NCBI GenBank assembly: GCA_037903475.1
Contig: JBAJFG010000538.1
Coordinates: 124,001 to 188,000, forward strand
Origin: Ancylostoma caninum
Taxonomy: Eukaryota > Nematoda > Chromadorea > Rhabditida > Ancylostomatidae
Direction: 5' to 3'
DNA: 64,000 bases
Part shown: positions 1 to 13,400 of the stretch, one piece after another
How positions within the stretch are numbered: position 1 is the first letter of the stretch
Layout: each line of letters opens with the position of its first letter
Notes under the pieces: model-generated
The model's input: only the letters and a program-made list of their open reading frames with translations
The model's database searches: none
What the model was told of the DNA's origin: nothing
Translations under genes and position numbers: made by a program

Positions 1-131
1 GTCTACTTTTGTCCTAATTGCTTGGGTGAAAACATAAACAGAACATCAATACCGTAAAGTCCGACAACCACAATAGCCAGTTGGTTTGACGTGTCGCGTG
101 GGTGGAGCGGCGCGGCACATCAGACAGCGGT

Positions 132-790
132 CAAAGGCAGCGTCCCACCTCAAGATCGTTTTTGAGATTTCTACGTAAAAGAATCTCCAGGGGCTGGTGA
201 TCACAACGGTATAGGTGATTCTATGCAAGACCGCTGAAAAACCCAATTTCGGAGTCCCAATTTTTAAGGCGCCTTTGGGCGGGGCCGGGGGGGGGGGCGG
301 AGCTAAAAAACTTTCCGAATAATCCACTACAGAAAGCGCACTGTCTGAGGAAAGTCATATTCCTCGTAAGAGTTCCTCATCAGCTCCCTAACAGAATAGA
401 AACTGTCTTCCATGCATAATAGCAGAGGAGTTCACACGGTCCGGAAACCCTGCAATTCCGCCTTGGCTCCGGAACCAATGCGGGATTCCTCCCAATTTAC
501 TCCCTTACTAGCCGCATGCAGTTTCTATTCCATTAGAGATTCGATGAGGAACTCTCACGAGGAATATGAATTTCCTCAGGAGGTGCGCCTCCTGGAGTGA
601 ATTTTTTGGAAAGTTTCTTAGCTCCGCCTCCGACTCCGCCCAAAGGCTCCTTAAAAATTGGGGCTCGGGAATGAGATTTTTCAGAGGTCTTGCATAGAAT
701 CACGTATATCGTTGTGATCATCACCTTCTGGAGATTCTTTTAACATGAAATCTCAAAAAAAAAGATCTTGAGGTGGTACACTGCCTTTAA
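132..790. mobile_element. Foldback MITE with long inverted arms (copy 1)
   Basis: The left part (about 132-400) is repeated in inverted orientation at about 510-790. The outermost matching bases read AAAGGCAGNGTNCCACCTC at the left and the reverse complement ending CTGCCTTTAA at the right, and the arms stay alignable for roughly 250 bp. TTAA follows the right end; the left end reads TCAA, so a TTAA target duplication is only suggested. No transposase is encoded. Related inverted-arm copies occur near 29.2-29.7 kb and 30.6-31.0 kb. It lies downstream of the last visible exon of the minus-strand host gene, probably inside an intron. Confidence 0.6.
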
Positions 791-831
791 CCGTTATGTA
801 TCTGATCTTTCGACTATCTTCCTCCTCCTAC

Positions 832-3800
832 CTCCAGAAATTCTTCCCTTCAATCGATTCCGAACATCAACAAACTGTCGTTCAGTGAGGTAAACAGCTT
901 CCATTTCGTCGATCGCCGATGCCATGAAGTTGTTCCAGTTCGCGGCTAAACTAATCATACTCGCGAAGTAGCCCAGCTACGTATGATGAGGAGTAATGCG
1001 TACCCATTTCTGTTTCCATGATTTCTCTAGCTCTGGCTATTCGTTTGCGGTCTGACGGCCCTGGAAACACAAGATGGCACGCTGTGGTAAGATCTTCTCC
1101 AGCCCAAGAAATGACACCATTTAGGATGGATTCACAGTAGAACGTCTGTGCAGCCTAAAAAAGCATAGAGTATGTTCATGTTCGACATGGATGTGTGTTT
1201 AGTTCGTCCTTTAATGTTTGTGTTTAAATAAATCCCTATTTGATAAAAATTTTCTAAACAATTAAAACATTTAGTCATATTTTATAGCTCTGAAACGTGC
1301 CGTGCTATCCTTGCAAGCCTTTTGATTTTCAATTTTCTTTCATTGGAATTTCAGATTAGATTTTGCATATTGAATACAAATGTGTTTGTTTCAAATTGCT
1401 ATGAATTTCTGTCAAATCCCTGGAGAATTTGGTAGGTTCAAAACGGTTTCCTTCGAATACTCAAACCCGATACGCGTGTTCCTTATACAGCCATGCAGAA
1501 CGAGTATAATTGCTTTCAAAATGTGGAAAATTCTACCATATATATGCTAATATTTAGTAATGCGAACAGGCCAACTAATATTCGTTACGTACACCCATCA
1601 AATCTGCACGCACAGGAGCTGATTTCGAAGAAAGGAGCAGGAGTAGGCAATGAAAGTATGGAAGGTCATGTAGCACATAGTTGCATAGTTGCTTTATATC
1701 CATGTGACTCGAGAACGAAACAGGTATTTTATGAAAAAAAAACTCTTACTTTTTCATGAAGGAGATGAAATTATCTTTGGGGTGGCATTCATGAATCCCA
1801 CTACAATAACGTTCCTAGTTTGTTCGGGTAAAATAGCCATTACTGAACAACCACGAAATGGGAAGACCGCGACGCAAGTACTAAATGCTCTGACAAGGAG
1901 TGGTTTCCACGGACAGAGATATATTTGGCAAAATTACGGACATTTGTGCGGAACTTACTGTTAAGAAGTGGTTAAGAAACTTTTGCTAGGAAGAAGGTCG
2001 TACGCTTTGACGACAGTCCGAAGGTTTCCGTTGATTTTGGAATAACAATTTTTACATACGGTACACCCGATGCAGGCATAGATTTCTCCGGCTGCTTCAG
2101 GAAAAATTTCTCCGGCCCTGAACTGAACCTTGCGTGAACCCAAAACTCGAAACCGAGTACATAGTTTCGATTCACATGGATAGCACGAAATCGGAGTCCT
2201 ACAGGAGTTATATTTTAAATTAGCTTTGGCTTCGAATTTGCCTAAATTTGATCGATTCAGTTGTGCTGGAATACTGAATCTGATCCGTGCCGAGCTGATG
2301 TGATCCACAAGGAACCTAGCAGAAATCCGAACTGATTTTGCAAACTTGCCTTCTTAGAGTGACGACTCTCGATAATCTTGTTCACATAATTTTGCAGCTC
2401 GTGATTTGCAACACCGAATCCTTGGGCTCTCAGCTGATAGAATCTGAAAACAGCTGTTTTTTTCCTTCATATCAAAAATAAGATGCTCAAAATTGGGACC
2501 AGTTTGTCTTTTGATGAAGAAAGAACATGAGAGTTGTGAAATGCTTACTGATAGACTTTGGCAACATCTTCATCTGCCCATCCCTTCCACTGAGTGTCGT
2601 CAACAGCCGCGGAAAGACTTTTTCCACAGGTGTCCGTGTATCCTCTTCCAGTCATGTCCACCAAGTACTGCAATTTCCACAAATACAAAATTTTCACAAG
2701 AAATTAGCCCCTCACTAAAATGACAATTCACATTTTCTTCCCCTTTTTTCACAAATGGCTCGAACTGTTTGTTGTATGAATCGCATAGGAATCTTCGTGC
2801 TAACTTAAAAGGGTAACACCTAAGACCCTCTCAAAACAAAACAAACTACAAGCGCGCAAATTTCACTGCGGCGGATCCATATATCAGGTTGGTGTGAAAA
2901 TATTTGTTTTTCTTCTATGGAATTTGAGCATTTTCAAGCCAAGTTGTGTGACCTTCTGAAATGAGTTTTCCTCCTCTTTTAAAAGCCGCTTGAATATCCT
3001 GGATAGTTCTTTTCGGTACCTTTTTTGTAGAGCCGCGGAGAAATGATGAGCCAACGCCGTTTTTGGGTGATCATGGCGAATGACTTCAAACTCAATCATT
3101 CCGAATCGGAGGTGTCCGGTAATATTACGTTTGTTTCAACTTGAAATTGCCATCCCAACCGATAGTGAGCTAGGGGTTCGCGAAGCTTTCTTCTTACGAA
3201 TAAAACTCAGATGTAACCACGGTTGTTGTAGCAGGATATCGCTAGACGACCAGAGGTTGAGGACAGCCGTGAAACCTGAACCGGGTCCTACCATCCGGAC
3301 GATGAGACAGGGATAGACGCTCAGTATACTACAGTTTCAAAACATCTGACTTCAATCAACAGGGTAGGAAATGTGCGGACGTGAACCGCACACAATTTGA
3401 TTGATGACCAGTGTCTTACCTAGTGAGACAACCTTTCTAACTTAATTTTTCGTCTCAAAACGACTCAGACCATATAGTTACTGTGGATGAGGCTCGGTTT
3501 CTGTACGAAGACAAAAAAAATTGCGAACGAGTATAAGTAGGGCCGCTTTTCCATGTTCGCCTTCTCCTAAACCAGATCTTTCCTTTGAAGAGGTTGTGTC
3601 AGGATTTCGGTGCTTCTGTAGGGATGTGTTTGACTGCAGCCTTCTCCAACCTAGTCAAGCGTTGACAGCAGAGTCCTATTATTGTAATTTCGAATTCCTG
3701 TCCGAAAATCTGCTATAGATGTGGTTGGCGGTGGTGAACCGAATCAGTTTTTCCACTGCTCCAGGCTAGACCGCTAGGCCTCTTAATTACCCGGCAAAAA

Positions 3801-6016
3801 TAGACGCAGTAAGGCATCGAGGTTCTCATTGATTCTCCTCATCCCTCAGACCTTTCTCTCATTGAATATCACTCTCACCGAGTCCCAGATGCAAACCTGC
3901 GACAGTAGCAGAATGCTGATCTAGAGCATATCGAAATCGCTTTTCAAAAGCTTGTAGATTTCTGCTATCTCAGTTTTCAATGTGGAGACATAACATTCTC
4001 ACTACGTTTTGAGATTTAGCAAATTAAGTGGGCATTAGAATGATGGAGAAAGTTGTGTTTAAGTCGAGTTATAACATGTTGAACTAGAGTGTTCGCTTCG
4101 ACAATTAATTTCACACCAACCTAATACATGCATATAATCCATATACATATGTATGTCTAGGAATCATTGTTGAACTTATTATCCCCTCTTGCTTTCTTTT
4201 GAATGTTCACAAACCTCTTCTCTGAACCGCAGGATGCACGTTACATAGTCGAGTATGTTCTTATTTTTTTCCGTTCTTCCACATCATTTTTCTACCAAAA
4301 CATTGAACCCACCACTTGACCAGCGTTGTTATCATGGATGGCCATTGTTGTTACTGTGTATCCCCAACGTGAAGCAGGTAATCCAAGTGTGGAACCCCAC
4401 TCATACAGTACCAGTGGCTCCGCTCGAAGTTCGTCCAACGATCTGAACTCTGTTTTAGACGAGGTCTTCCTCTAGAACACACGAATCTAGCTGGTGTTAC
4501 CGATTGGCTCTAGCATCACCGATCTCCATTCTGTAGTGAGATGGACCCTCAGATTCGGTTGGGAACAAACTGCACGCCGCTCCCCCATATTTGGCCAGGC
4601 AGATTGTATAGAGCTAAAAAAAAACAGCTGAGAGTTGTTGTGGCGTTTTGCCAAAAGAAATCGCAAAAGTTGCGGATGGATGGCATTCAAGGATACAGGA
4701 AATAACAGGAAACTGAGTTTTCCGTCACGAAGCTGTTGAAGAAAACGAAGTGAAAATAGCGTAGAGCTGGAAAAGAATTACCTCTTTCATTGAGCAGCTT
4801 ATTTCTCCTTCGATTCTTACCGGACGATTCCGTTGCAATGACTGCCAAACGGCGTCACCGGTAGCCAGGAAGGAGCAGTTCTGGCCATCCAGGAATCGCA
4901 GGAGATCATCGATCTGTAATGCTCGTTTTGTGTTATCCTTCTCATCGCCAGTAACACACAGGGCCTGAACGCATCACTAATATCACCTAGGGTAAACATG
5001 TTGTATCCCTGTTGACGATGGGTAAATTTTTGTGATTTTAACCTCTCTTTAATTCGGTTTTCTCATTGATGTATGAGGCCCCATGATACTCCAGCTTGGA
5101 CGTGCTGCACTACCTATTCAGACAGCTCCGAACATGAAGAGAGGGTCAATTGTGAATGATAACGACGATATCAATGAAATATGTGGATGCGCAGACAAAT
5201 AGAGAGTAACGGCGCAGGTGATGCGATACGGGCCTGGGCCCACCTCGTTGAAGTCTGCTGCATTCGAAATTTGGTTAACTAAGTTTACTAAGCTAGACAT
5301 AGAAGTTCTAAATGCAAGCGACAGGAATAAAATATTCTAGGAGCACCGTATTTGTCAGCATAATGATTCTACTCACCTTCTCCCATCCCACCGCACTCCC
5401 CCCCCCCGCACCCTCTGCTCCTTCTATCCTCAACTCTTCTTGTCCAAGCCTTCTTTCACTTCTCAATTCCCTCCCAGAAATGTTTTTAAGATTAATAAAC
5501 GACTTAAATTGAATGCCTTGTCAAAGCTAGACCAGTTTACAGGTCGATTTCACATTAGCATCTTCCTTTTTCCTCAATTCAATTTCTTCAGCGTTTCTTT
5601 CGAAACTCAACTCCTAGAAAATTCCGATCAAAAGAATATCATCAGAATAAAAGCATCACATTATTTTAAAAAATTCTTCCAGTTTTGGAAACTTGGGTTT
5701 CTAGTTCTGGAAACTTGAATTTCCCTCGAGACCGCCTAACTCTGCAGATCTGGATTTCTTCCAGATAATCAGGTTGGATGAATAGCCTCGCTACAAGCGC
5801 CTATTTCGTTAATCACAGAGAACAAACATGGCAGCTAATGAGGCGTGCATATGTGAATCCTGCCAGTGCTGGTTCGGATATGCAGATAAGCACACGATAT
5901 AGTTGCCTCACATTTTGTTCTTAAATGATGCTTACCGTAGTGCCGTTGACAAGACCTCGAACTACTAAGCTCTTCGCCCACATCCACTGATATCGCAAGC
6001 CATTGCTTGTGAAAAT
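832..6016 (-). CDS. Multi-exon host gene of unknown function, partial
   Basis: Eight exons join in phase on the minus strand: 6016-5936, 4964-4821, 4613-4501, 4442-4355, 2667-2549, 2443-2350, 1154-1004 and 945-832 (904 nt, about 301 codons, no stop). Every intron ends in AG and starts in GT, except after 2350, which uses GC. The intron 1003-946 is only 58 bp. I do not recognise the protein. Visible traits are scattered Cys residues (for example in the exons ending at 4821, 4501 and 2549), N-x-S/T sites (NGTT at the end of the 5936 exon, NCS in the 4821 exon) and no obvious membrane segment, which could fit an extracellular or secretory protein. Both gene ends are missing: upstream exons lie right of 6016, downstream exons left of 832 or outside the window. 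The large intron between 4355 and 2667 holds a mariner copy. Confidence 0.72.
2884..4124 (+). mobile_element. Degenerate mariner element in a host intron
   Basis: Inverted ends AGGTTGGTGTGAAA (left) and TTTCACACCAACCT (right) lie 1,241 bp apart, the usual mariner length, and each end is next to TA, the mariner target duplication. Plus-strand scraps of transposase are readable: a TVDEARFLYED stretch near 3480-3512 resembles the first catalytic Asp block, and DLSLIEYH near 3850-3873 resembles the SPDLAPSDYH block. Many stops and frameshifts separate them, so the element is dead. It sits in an intron of the surrounding minus-strand gene. Confidence 0.7.
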
Positions 6017-6019
6017 CTG

Positions 6020-7940
6020 GAACAAGTTCGTTTAGGAAAGAGGAAGAAAAAATTGATTGCATTTATTTCTGAAGAACTCTTACAAAAGCTTCTTTCTCTG
6101 TTGGAAGGTAAAGAGAAAAACTCAAGCCTTTGGGTATTCTCTTTACTTTTCCAGGAATGATCAGAACTAATAAACCTGATACGCTCACACTGTCAATGGT
6201 TGAATCCCTACATGTGAGCCTGGATGCATTGTTGAGGTTGACCAGGGTAATCGCGGGAACGTGCTGATGTTGGGTAAATATGTGTGGTTTCCTTACTTTG
6301 GGTCAATCTCAATGATGCATGCGATCTCTGGCCGACCAAGCCGTCCATCCCCCGAGGGTACGTAAACTAGTAGCGGATGAGTCTGGGAGGATAAACCGCT
6401 GACCAGGTACAAAGGGTGCATCTCGCCCCACCCCCCCCCCCCCAAGTCACTGTATTGGGCTAATACGCATGAATGCAAGGCGCATCCTAAGAGCGGAATT
6501 GATTAATGCCGACCACATTATCCTCTGTCTTTCATGGTTAACGGCGGTAACATATGGGAGCGCCGTGAGCCCCTCGCAAAAAAAAGGTCCGTGGTGTTTT
6601 GAAAATGGAGCCCTTTCTCAAAAATTCTACTATTAAAACAAATAGTTAATAATATGTAGAAACAGGACATCGAAATGAAACTACGTACGTCAATATGTAC
6701 AAGGTTATCGTGTCCTACACGAAAATGATTAGTGAAAATTTTAACTACTAGGAGGAAGAGTGTTGCACTCAAAGCTGAGAGGAATCGACGCTAGGGAGAA
6801 CTAACATCTACAAATGTTTTTATAATGCGTTTCACCGGGAATGGTAACCGGAGATATACTACGGAAGCAGAAAACGCCGGAAGGTGTGCGGTATTTCGGG
6901 AGGCAGCCAAGAAATGCAGACAAAGGGCGGAAATACTCAACTGTTAGCGTCTTTGAAACAGTCTGTATCCAAAAATCTAAATCACTACTCTTCTTTGATG
7001 AGTTTTCAAACCAAAACTTCACAGTCGGGATACCAGTGCGAAAACTGAACTTCATAATTGACATAATTGGCAGGACTTCCAGGTAGCCGAGCATCTTTTG
7101 AAGATCGTGTTTCACTTCCTCGTTTCTCTGAGGAAAATTGCTGCACCACTACTAATACTGCTGAACCATTTCGATGACTTGTTTAGCACGTGTCCTAGGG
7201 AGAACTGTTTTGCTTTCTGCGCGAGCATGTTTTGCTGCCAACATGTGTGCTCGACATGGACTATGGCATACTCCGTCGCTCAAGCGACATCAGTTTTAAT
7301 GCTTATTCATCGTGGCTCATAGTGGCGGCTGCAAAAAGTGGGTGAAAGAAGTGGAGGAGCAAGGAAGTGGGGTTTCCACCAGCTTTGATGGGCCGAACTG
7401 CAGGAATTTTGAAAACAAAATTAATGAAAATATTTTCAAATTTAAATGATAAGAAGAAGTAATCAAAAAATAATAGAAAGGAAGAGTATATAATTTTCTA
7501 AAATAAATTTGAAGAAATGAGTGTATAATTTTTTTTTCGATGAAATCGTTTCCTGTTAAATTTTCAACAAATAGCCTTCAAAACTTCCAAACTCACCTTA
7601 GGTGTGATTTCCGGACGAAGCCATGGACGTTTCAAATGCGCGTACCTCGGAAGAAGCTCCACCGAATCGAGTTTTTCGACCTGAATAGTGCATGTTACTT
7701 CATGCTCATAAACACTTTCGAGAAAAATAGTGAAGTCTACAAAATTGCTGGTTTTTTTTCTTGCGCATCAATAAATTATAATGAGAACGCTCGCTGAGGC
7801 TCAAATGAGTTTCCCAGGAGAGAAACAGAAAAAGCAGCCGCTGTATAATTAACCCTCGAGCTAGGAGCAGAAGTGAGAAGTGGCTCTCTCTTGCCGCTGA
7901 GGATCTGAGTGTATCGATGTTAATTAACACATAACGGACA
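6020..7940. other. Stretch without a convincing gene
   Basis: It contains a C-run near 6430-6443 and open frames on both strands at about 6801-7115 whose translations lack any family signature and clear splice borders. Upstream exons of the 832-6016 gene may lie here, but I could not join any in phase. Confidence 0.3.
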
Positions 7941-7941
7941 A

Positions 7942-7965
7942 TACGACCCACCGGTGGGTCGTATC
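7942..7965. repeat. Perfect 24-bp palindrome
   Basis: The sequence ATACGACCCACC is followed directly by its reverse complement. Flanking AACGG and CCGTT extend the dyad after a small interruption. There is no gene next to it that would suggest an operator; it may be the tip of a small foldback element. Confidence 0.8.
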
Positions 7966-8029
7966 CGTTTTATCACTTTTTCTCAGGTGGAGCTCCCCCA
8001 AATTCTGCCCCTAGGGGTTATTCTACCCG

Positions 8030-8460
8030 CTGAACACGGAAATGGCATCCATTTTGTACCGTAACTGCGGTACTGTAGGATTATTGTAGTCATGCTGTAG
8101 ATGCTGTTGATGTATTTTCTCACAGCATCTACAGCAAATTTGAACTTCGGGGTTACATGACGTGCTGAACACTAATACGCCATTAGTCCGGCACCGTAGA
8201 GCAGTACTCTTAGGCTACTGTAGCGTTATCGTATGGTTACTGTAGGCATACTGTAGATGCATTTTATTCACCAAATTCAGTGAAACTTTGGCAAGTGGGG
8301 TTATTTGACATGCTGAGTACGAAATTGACATCCATTTTTTACCGTAGCGCAGTACAGTAGGGCTACTGTAGGCATACTGTAGATGCATTTTGTTCACCAG
8401 ATTCAGTGAAACTTTGGCAGGTGGGGGTTTCTGACATGCTGAACACGAATTTGAGATCCA
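8030..8460. repeat. Degenerate tandem repeat with TACTGTAG motifs
   Basis: Three imperfect units of about 130-150 bp begin with CTGAACAC or CTGAGTAC (near 8030, 8165, 8312 and 8444). Each carries several TACTGTAG words and the phrase GTGAAACTTTGGCA in the later units. Related TACAGT/ACTGTAG words continue to about 8720. No coding potential is seen. Confidence 0.65.
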
Positions 8461-8789
8461 TATTCGAGATAGGTGCCATATTCGAGTTCAGAGTGTAAAA
8501 TAACCCCAGTGTCGGGGCAAATTCTGATGAAAAAGCTTCCCCACAGTTCCTACAGTATGATTACAGTCACCCTGCAGTGAAGCGATACGGTGGACAATGG
8601 ATTTCATATTCTTAATCTGTATGTCAAATTACCCTCCTGCGCAAATTTTGGTTGAATTCTGATAGAAAAAGGTCTTTCTACAGTTTCTACAGTATACATA
8701 CAGTAACACTACAGATGTGCTCTACCAAGTAAAATAGACGGCATAATTGTGATCAGCATGTCAAATTTGCCCTAATTCTCGCAAAAGCC

Positions 8790-10060
8790 GTGAGAAACAA
8801 GCGCAAACTCGCTTTGGTCCAAAGTGGCCCTGAGCGGAAAATCTACGTTGTCGCGAATGTGTTAAAGTAAAGCATTTTGGCTAGAAGGTTGCATTTGTTA
8901 TGTTCATAACAAAAAAATTTCTAGAAATCCACTCCAAACTCACTATTACGTTCATAATTAGAAAATTTCCACAAACCCACTTCCTTCAAAGTCTTTTTTT
9001 TACTACTTTTTCGTCAAAGGAATAGCCACCACTCTCACTCAACTCTGTCAAAAACTTTTAAGATATACTACTGAGCCTTTATATATGTAGACACTTACTG
9101 AGAGAATCGGAGACTACTTATTCGGTTGACGAGAAAGTAATGAAAGAAATGACATCAAATTAGTAATGCCATGCAAAGATTTTATGATAAAAAAGCTGTA
9201 AAATTTTCCAACTAATCTTTTCTCAAAGTCTTCTTTCTCTACCTTTCATGATGGTAATTTTGTTGCAACTTTCCAACTTTGAGCTGTTTTCATTTTCTTC
9301 TCTTCGACAGCTTCGTGACAAAAGATTTAGTTTCCTGTTATTTTCTGCATCACAGAATTACATCCATTGACAGCCACTTTCGAGACTGCTTGTGGCAAGA
9401 TACCACAACAATTCTCAAATGTTTTCTCTTGAAAGCGCTCCAATGTGTAGGATGAGTTGAGTTTCTCTACGCTGATCTGCGCCTGGACATAGAAAGCACA
9501 ACGGGGATGAGATGGCGGAGTTTACTGATAGAGTGCAAAACCTTCGAGACTCTCGTACGTATATATCACTATGCAATGCGTAGACGGAACAACTGCAGCA
9601 ACAGAAGATAAAGGAAATTTTAAATAAGTTTTTCTCATTAATTTCGTACTTTCTCCTCAACCTACTCAGGAAACCTATCAAGAAACCTTGTTTTGCATAG
9701 GTATGTATTGGTTCTGCATGGGATTGCGAGAAATCGTGGGTTTTTGGTGGGTTTTGTGCCGTTTTGTGTTTGGGATTTGCATGGGTTTGCATGGATTCGA
9801 GCATTACTGGTATAGAATTATCCTTCCAATCTCATGAAAAAAGGCTCCTATTTTCCTTCATAATATTTTCAGGATGAAGAACAAGTGTTTTTAGACTAAA
9901 GGCGCATTCTTTCGATTTTTTTTCTCAGCATTACAACATTACGGCGTGAGAACTTGTAAGTGCATTGCGTCGATGCTTAGACACTAGCTGTTGTTTTTCT
10001 ATTGCAATTATCAACTATTATGTTGTTCGGAAATCTTCAGAATGATCAAAAGATATCAGA
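8790..10060. other. Stretch without a convincing gene
   Basis: AT-rich DNA. A segment near 9290-9350 matches, in inverted orientation, an intron segment of the first gene near 4697-4745, so it is a dispersed repeat. The 9415-9804 minus frame has no recognisable protein features. Confidence 0.3.
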
Positions 10061-10069
10061 TATCGTTAC

Positions 10070-10303
10070 CGGTAGTAGCAAAGCTATCAAGCATAGAGTG
10101 ATGGCCGAATAATCTACCAGATACACTCGATATTCAAAGATCCGATTTCGAATAAGTCGGAAATTGGAGCGTTCACGAAAACCCCTCCGCCTCGGGATAA
10201 AGGAAGGAAGAGCTGCAGAGCCTTTAGTTTTTGGAGTTTTCGATTTCCCGGATTGGCTTCTAAATGGATTGTTGAATTTATTGGATTTATTTGATTTCAG
10301 TTC
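10070..10303 (-). CDS. Candidate host exon with a membrane segment
   Basis: A minus-strand open segment ends at a GT donor (GTAACG after 10070). It encodes a long basic, Ser/Lys/Arg-rich stretch followed by a hydrophobic segment containing ITLCLIALLLP, which would suit a cytoplasmic tail entering a membrane span. The 5' border is uncertain, and neither flanking exon could be joined. The opposite strand also has an open frame here (10164-10454), so the strand choice is an inference from the splice donor and composition. Confidence 0.33.
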
Positions 10304-10459
10304 GGTCAATAATCTAATCGAGAACTATTTCTTGAAGCCTCCATACCCGAGGTCGATCGTTTTCTATCAAAACCTATGCAACGACACTGTCCAGGATTTT
10401 CGACCATCGGTCGCAGAGCACCTCCTCAGTCAATTTTTGAACAACCCCTCGTGACAGCT

Positions 10460-13400
10460 TCATAATTGCAAAACAACGAAAAGTGTATTTGTAAAATGTA
10501 TGTAAGTATTGAAGTACCAAGCCTGGCCCGGAAAAATTTGGCAAAAAAATGAGGCTCAGGAGGTTTTTAGGGTTGTTTGTTTACGGATCCATTCCAAAGG
10601 CCTTCCAAATAACCTTTTAAAAGTTGTCAATGAAATAAGCTCTTCTAAAATCACAAAGGAATAGAATCCCTCGATTCACACGAAAACATAAGCAACGCTT
10701 TTTTGCAGACTTAAATGGATTTGCGGCAAATTCCATCAGTGAGACGCGAACCGTTGATGGGATTATATACTAGGTCGGCTCGCTATTATGGGCAGTTTTT
10801 CGCAGCTTTTCAAACGCAGTGAAACGAAACTGCTTTGTGAAGCATTTTCTCCTCAAAAGGACACATTCTCCCAGGGAAGTTCAAAATTCAATTTCTCACG
10901 AAGGAAAACACTCAAGATTTGCACGCAAACCGTCGTACTTGCTGTGCATCCAAGCATGGATCCTCCTCCAACATGGATCGTTTTTGTTTTCCGTGGGAAA
11001 CATCGCCATGCTGCACAAGAGATCCCACGAAGAGGAGTCGACAAAATACTAGCGAAGAGAATAACAGGTAGATCATAACCCGCGTTGTATCACCTCATTT
11101 CCAGCAGAAAAATTCTGAAATTACCAGTGTTGCAGTGGTGTTAATTAGGTTAATAGGGGCATAGCCAGACGAGGTACGGCACAAGTGCAGCAGCTAATGA
11201 AATACGATCGCAAGAGGAGAGGTGCCGACGAGAAAAAGGGCACCCGGCGGGTTTGGTTTATATTCGGAGCGGTGGTGTGTGTACTAGGTGCGCCAGAAGT
11301 CTTCGGACAAGCATAAACTTACCATAATACATTGAGAAGAGGAAATTGGAAAAAATGGTAACTAAAATGTGTTCTTCCTCCTAGATACAAACTTAAATAG
11401 TATTTTTAGTTCTGATGACTTCTCCTTTGGTATCAGCACGTACTTTTGAAAGCGGAGGGGGGAGCTGACGGCGGCTTCCTCCCACCATTTCTCCAGCTCG
11501 TGAACGGAGTGCAAATTTATAGTGGAAGTAGGAGAAGCCCACCATTTTAGAATCATGAAGAAACTCCAGGAAATTTTGAAAATAGATAGAGTACAGCCGG
11601 AGTTATCGTTGGCATCTGTTTCCACTGTGGTCGAAAATTTCTTCGCCCAAGCATTGAAATCGCGCGGCATCCATAAGTTCCTTCGCGATTTCATTTTTTT
11701 TCATTTCATTTTTTTAATTTCATTTTTTGTAGGTCCTTCTAAATACAGATATGCTAGTTTATGATTTCCAGGATGGCTATACTGATGCCTAAACCAATAA
11801 TTCCTCTGCAAGGCAAAGATTGAGAAAAACGAATGTTCCTCTAGGTTCGAACTTTATTTTTAACAGGTTCTAAAAACTAAGGCACTTCCAACCACTGCTT
11901 TGAATTTGGCCTTCCCTTTGAAGTTTCAGAGAAGTGATTAGAGGAGTTAGACAATGTGCGCGCCTGGGTTGACTCACTCTTTTCCGACTCTGGTGCCAAC
12001 GGAGGAGGAGCTTTTGGGCTAAAAATTAATTATCCTCATCATGACTGCGCTTTAGTAAGACAACAACTAAAACTTTTCTCATGTATGTCCAAAGACTTTG
12101 CGCGCACTCTTCACGCCGGAATCGAGCAGGAATTTCTTAAAGAGCGTGGCGAAAATTGAAAGAAGTCAAAAGGCAACTAATGGTGGAGGAAAAGGAGAGA
12201 AAAAAGGAAAAGGTTGACGCTTGTGGAAGTGGAGTTACGAGACTACCTTTTCTCTTCCCGAAAATGATTTATTTCAAAAAATTGGGGCAAAAAAATTAAA
12301 AAATGTTTAGAAAGTGGAAAAACTTCAACGAAGCATTAAAGTGGAACAACGTAGCGATAAAGTAATAAATAAATTAGAGAGATATTTGCAGAAGTCCGCG
12401 AAAGTACAGAAACAGAAGCTTGAAGCTTCTGGGTATCCTCAGCATGGTCGAATTAGGCTCTCGATTTTTATTCCATAAAAAAATTAATGGACCGTCATGC
12501 TCAACATGAGGAGCCTCCCAAGCCTACATAAGCTTTGGCAATTGAGCTAAAAATAAGTTGAACCTAAGAAAATATTTAGTAATAGATATATGTATATTTA
12601 TTGTAAATAGTTTTGAGACAGAACGAATTTCAGAGACAAAGATTGACTGGCCTTGATATTCCCATGTCATGGCTTAGCTGGAATAACCCTAGTAATTTCA
12701 GCAAAATCCTATAGACCAAACCATGTTCGAAAGCTTTTCAACAGAAGCCACATTGCACACAGCTTTAGGGGCTCAGGGAAAGGCAACATTTCATGCTGGG
12801 AAATGAGGATATGGCATATTTCCCGCATCCATAATAATCTATAGCAATTACTCGCAAAAACTACAGAAAATTGCCTCTCTCCATGCAATGAGGGTAACGA
12901 GGAATTTGCAGCCAACGCTGAATGCTCTTCGAGGTCTAACAAAAATTAGCCTCTAAATTTTATGAGGGTTAACGAGAAACGTTCAAGAGCGCCTTTAAGC
13001 TGTTCAATAGTTTTGGAACTGTGAATAGGTACGAATAGCAAGAAATAATATAGTACCAGTATGAGGAAGGGAACCTATGCAAATTTGATCAGCTATAGAA
13101 TATTTTGAAAGTTTTAGAGGTACATATGGTTTTGTTTATTAGTTTTATTTATTCGAAGCATTCTGGGTGCACCAAAGGGAAAATATAGGCAGGCGGTAGA
13201 ATAGTACGGTAGGGGTCAGAAAAAAAACAAAGCACTAGGATTAATAAACAAAGAATAGGTGCCAAAATTGCTAAAAAAAAAGAGGTACGCAGCCATTGTA
13301 ACTCCAGATAAAACGGCTGGATTCCACTCAAACAAGAATGTAGGAGAAGGAGGATTACGTCGCTGAACAAAGAGCTGCGCAGGAAAAAAATATGATTATG

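Noticed and set aside
5118..5300. Possible extra exon of the first gene near 5250
   Set aside because: An AG acceptor exists, but no donor gives a phase that joins the flanking exons, which already join to each other in phase 0.
11362..11694. 110-residue minus-strand frame
   Set aside because: Composition and lack of splice signals or motifs; probably a shadow of an old repeat, possibly linked to the mariner-like terminus at 11286.
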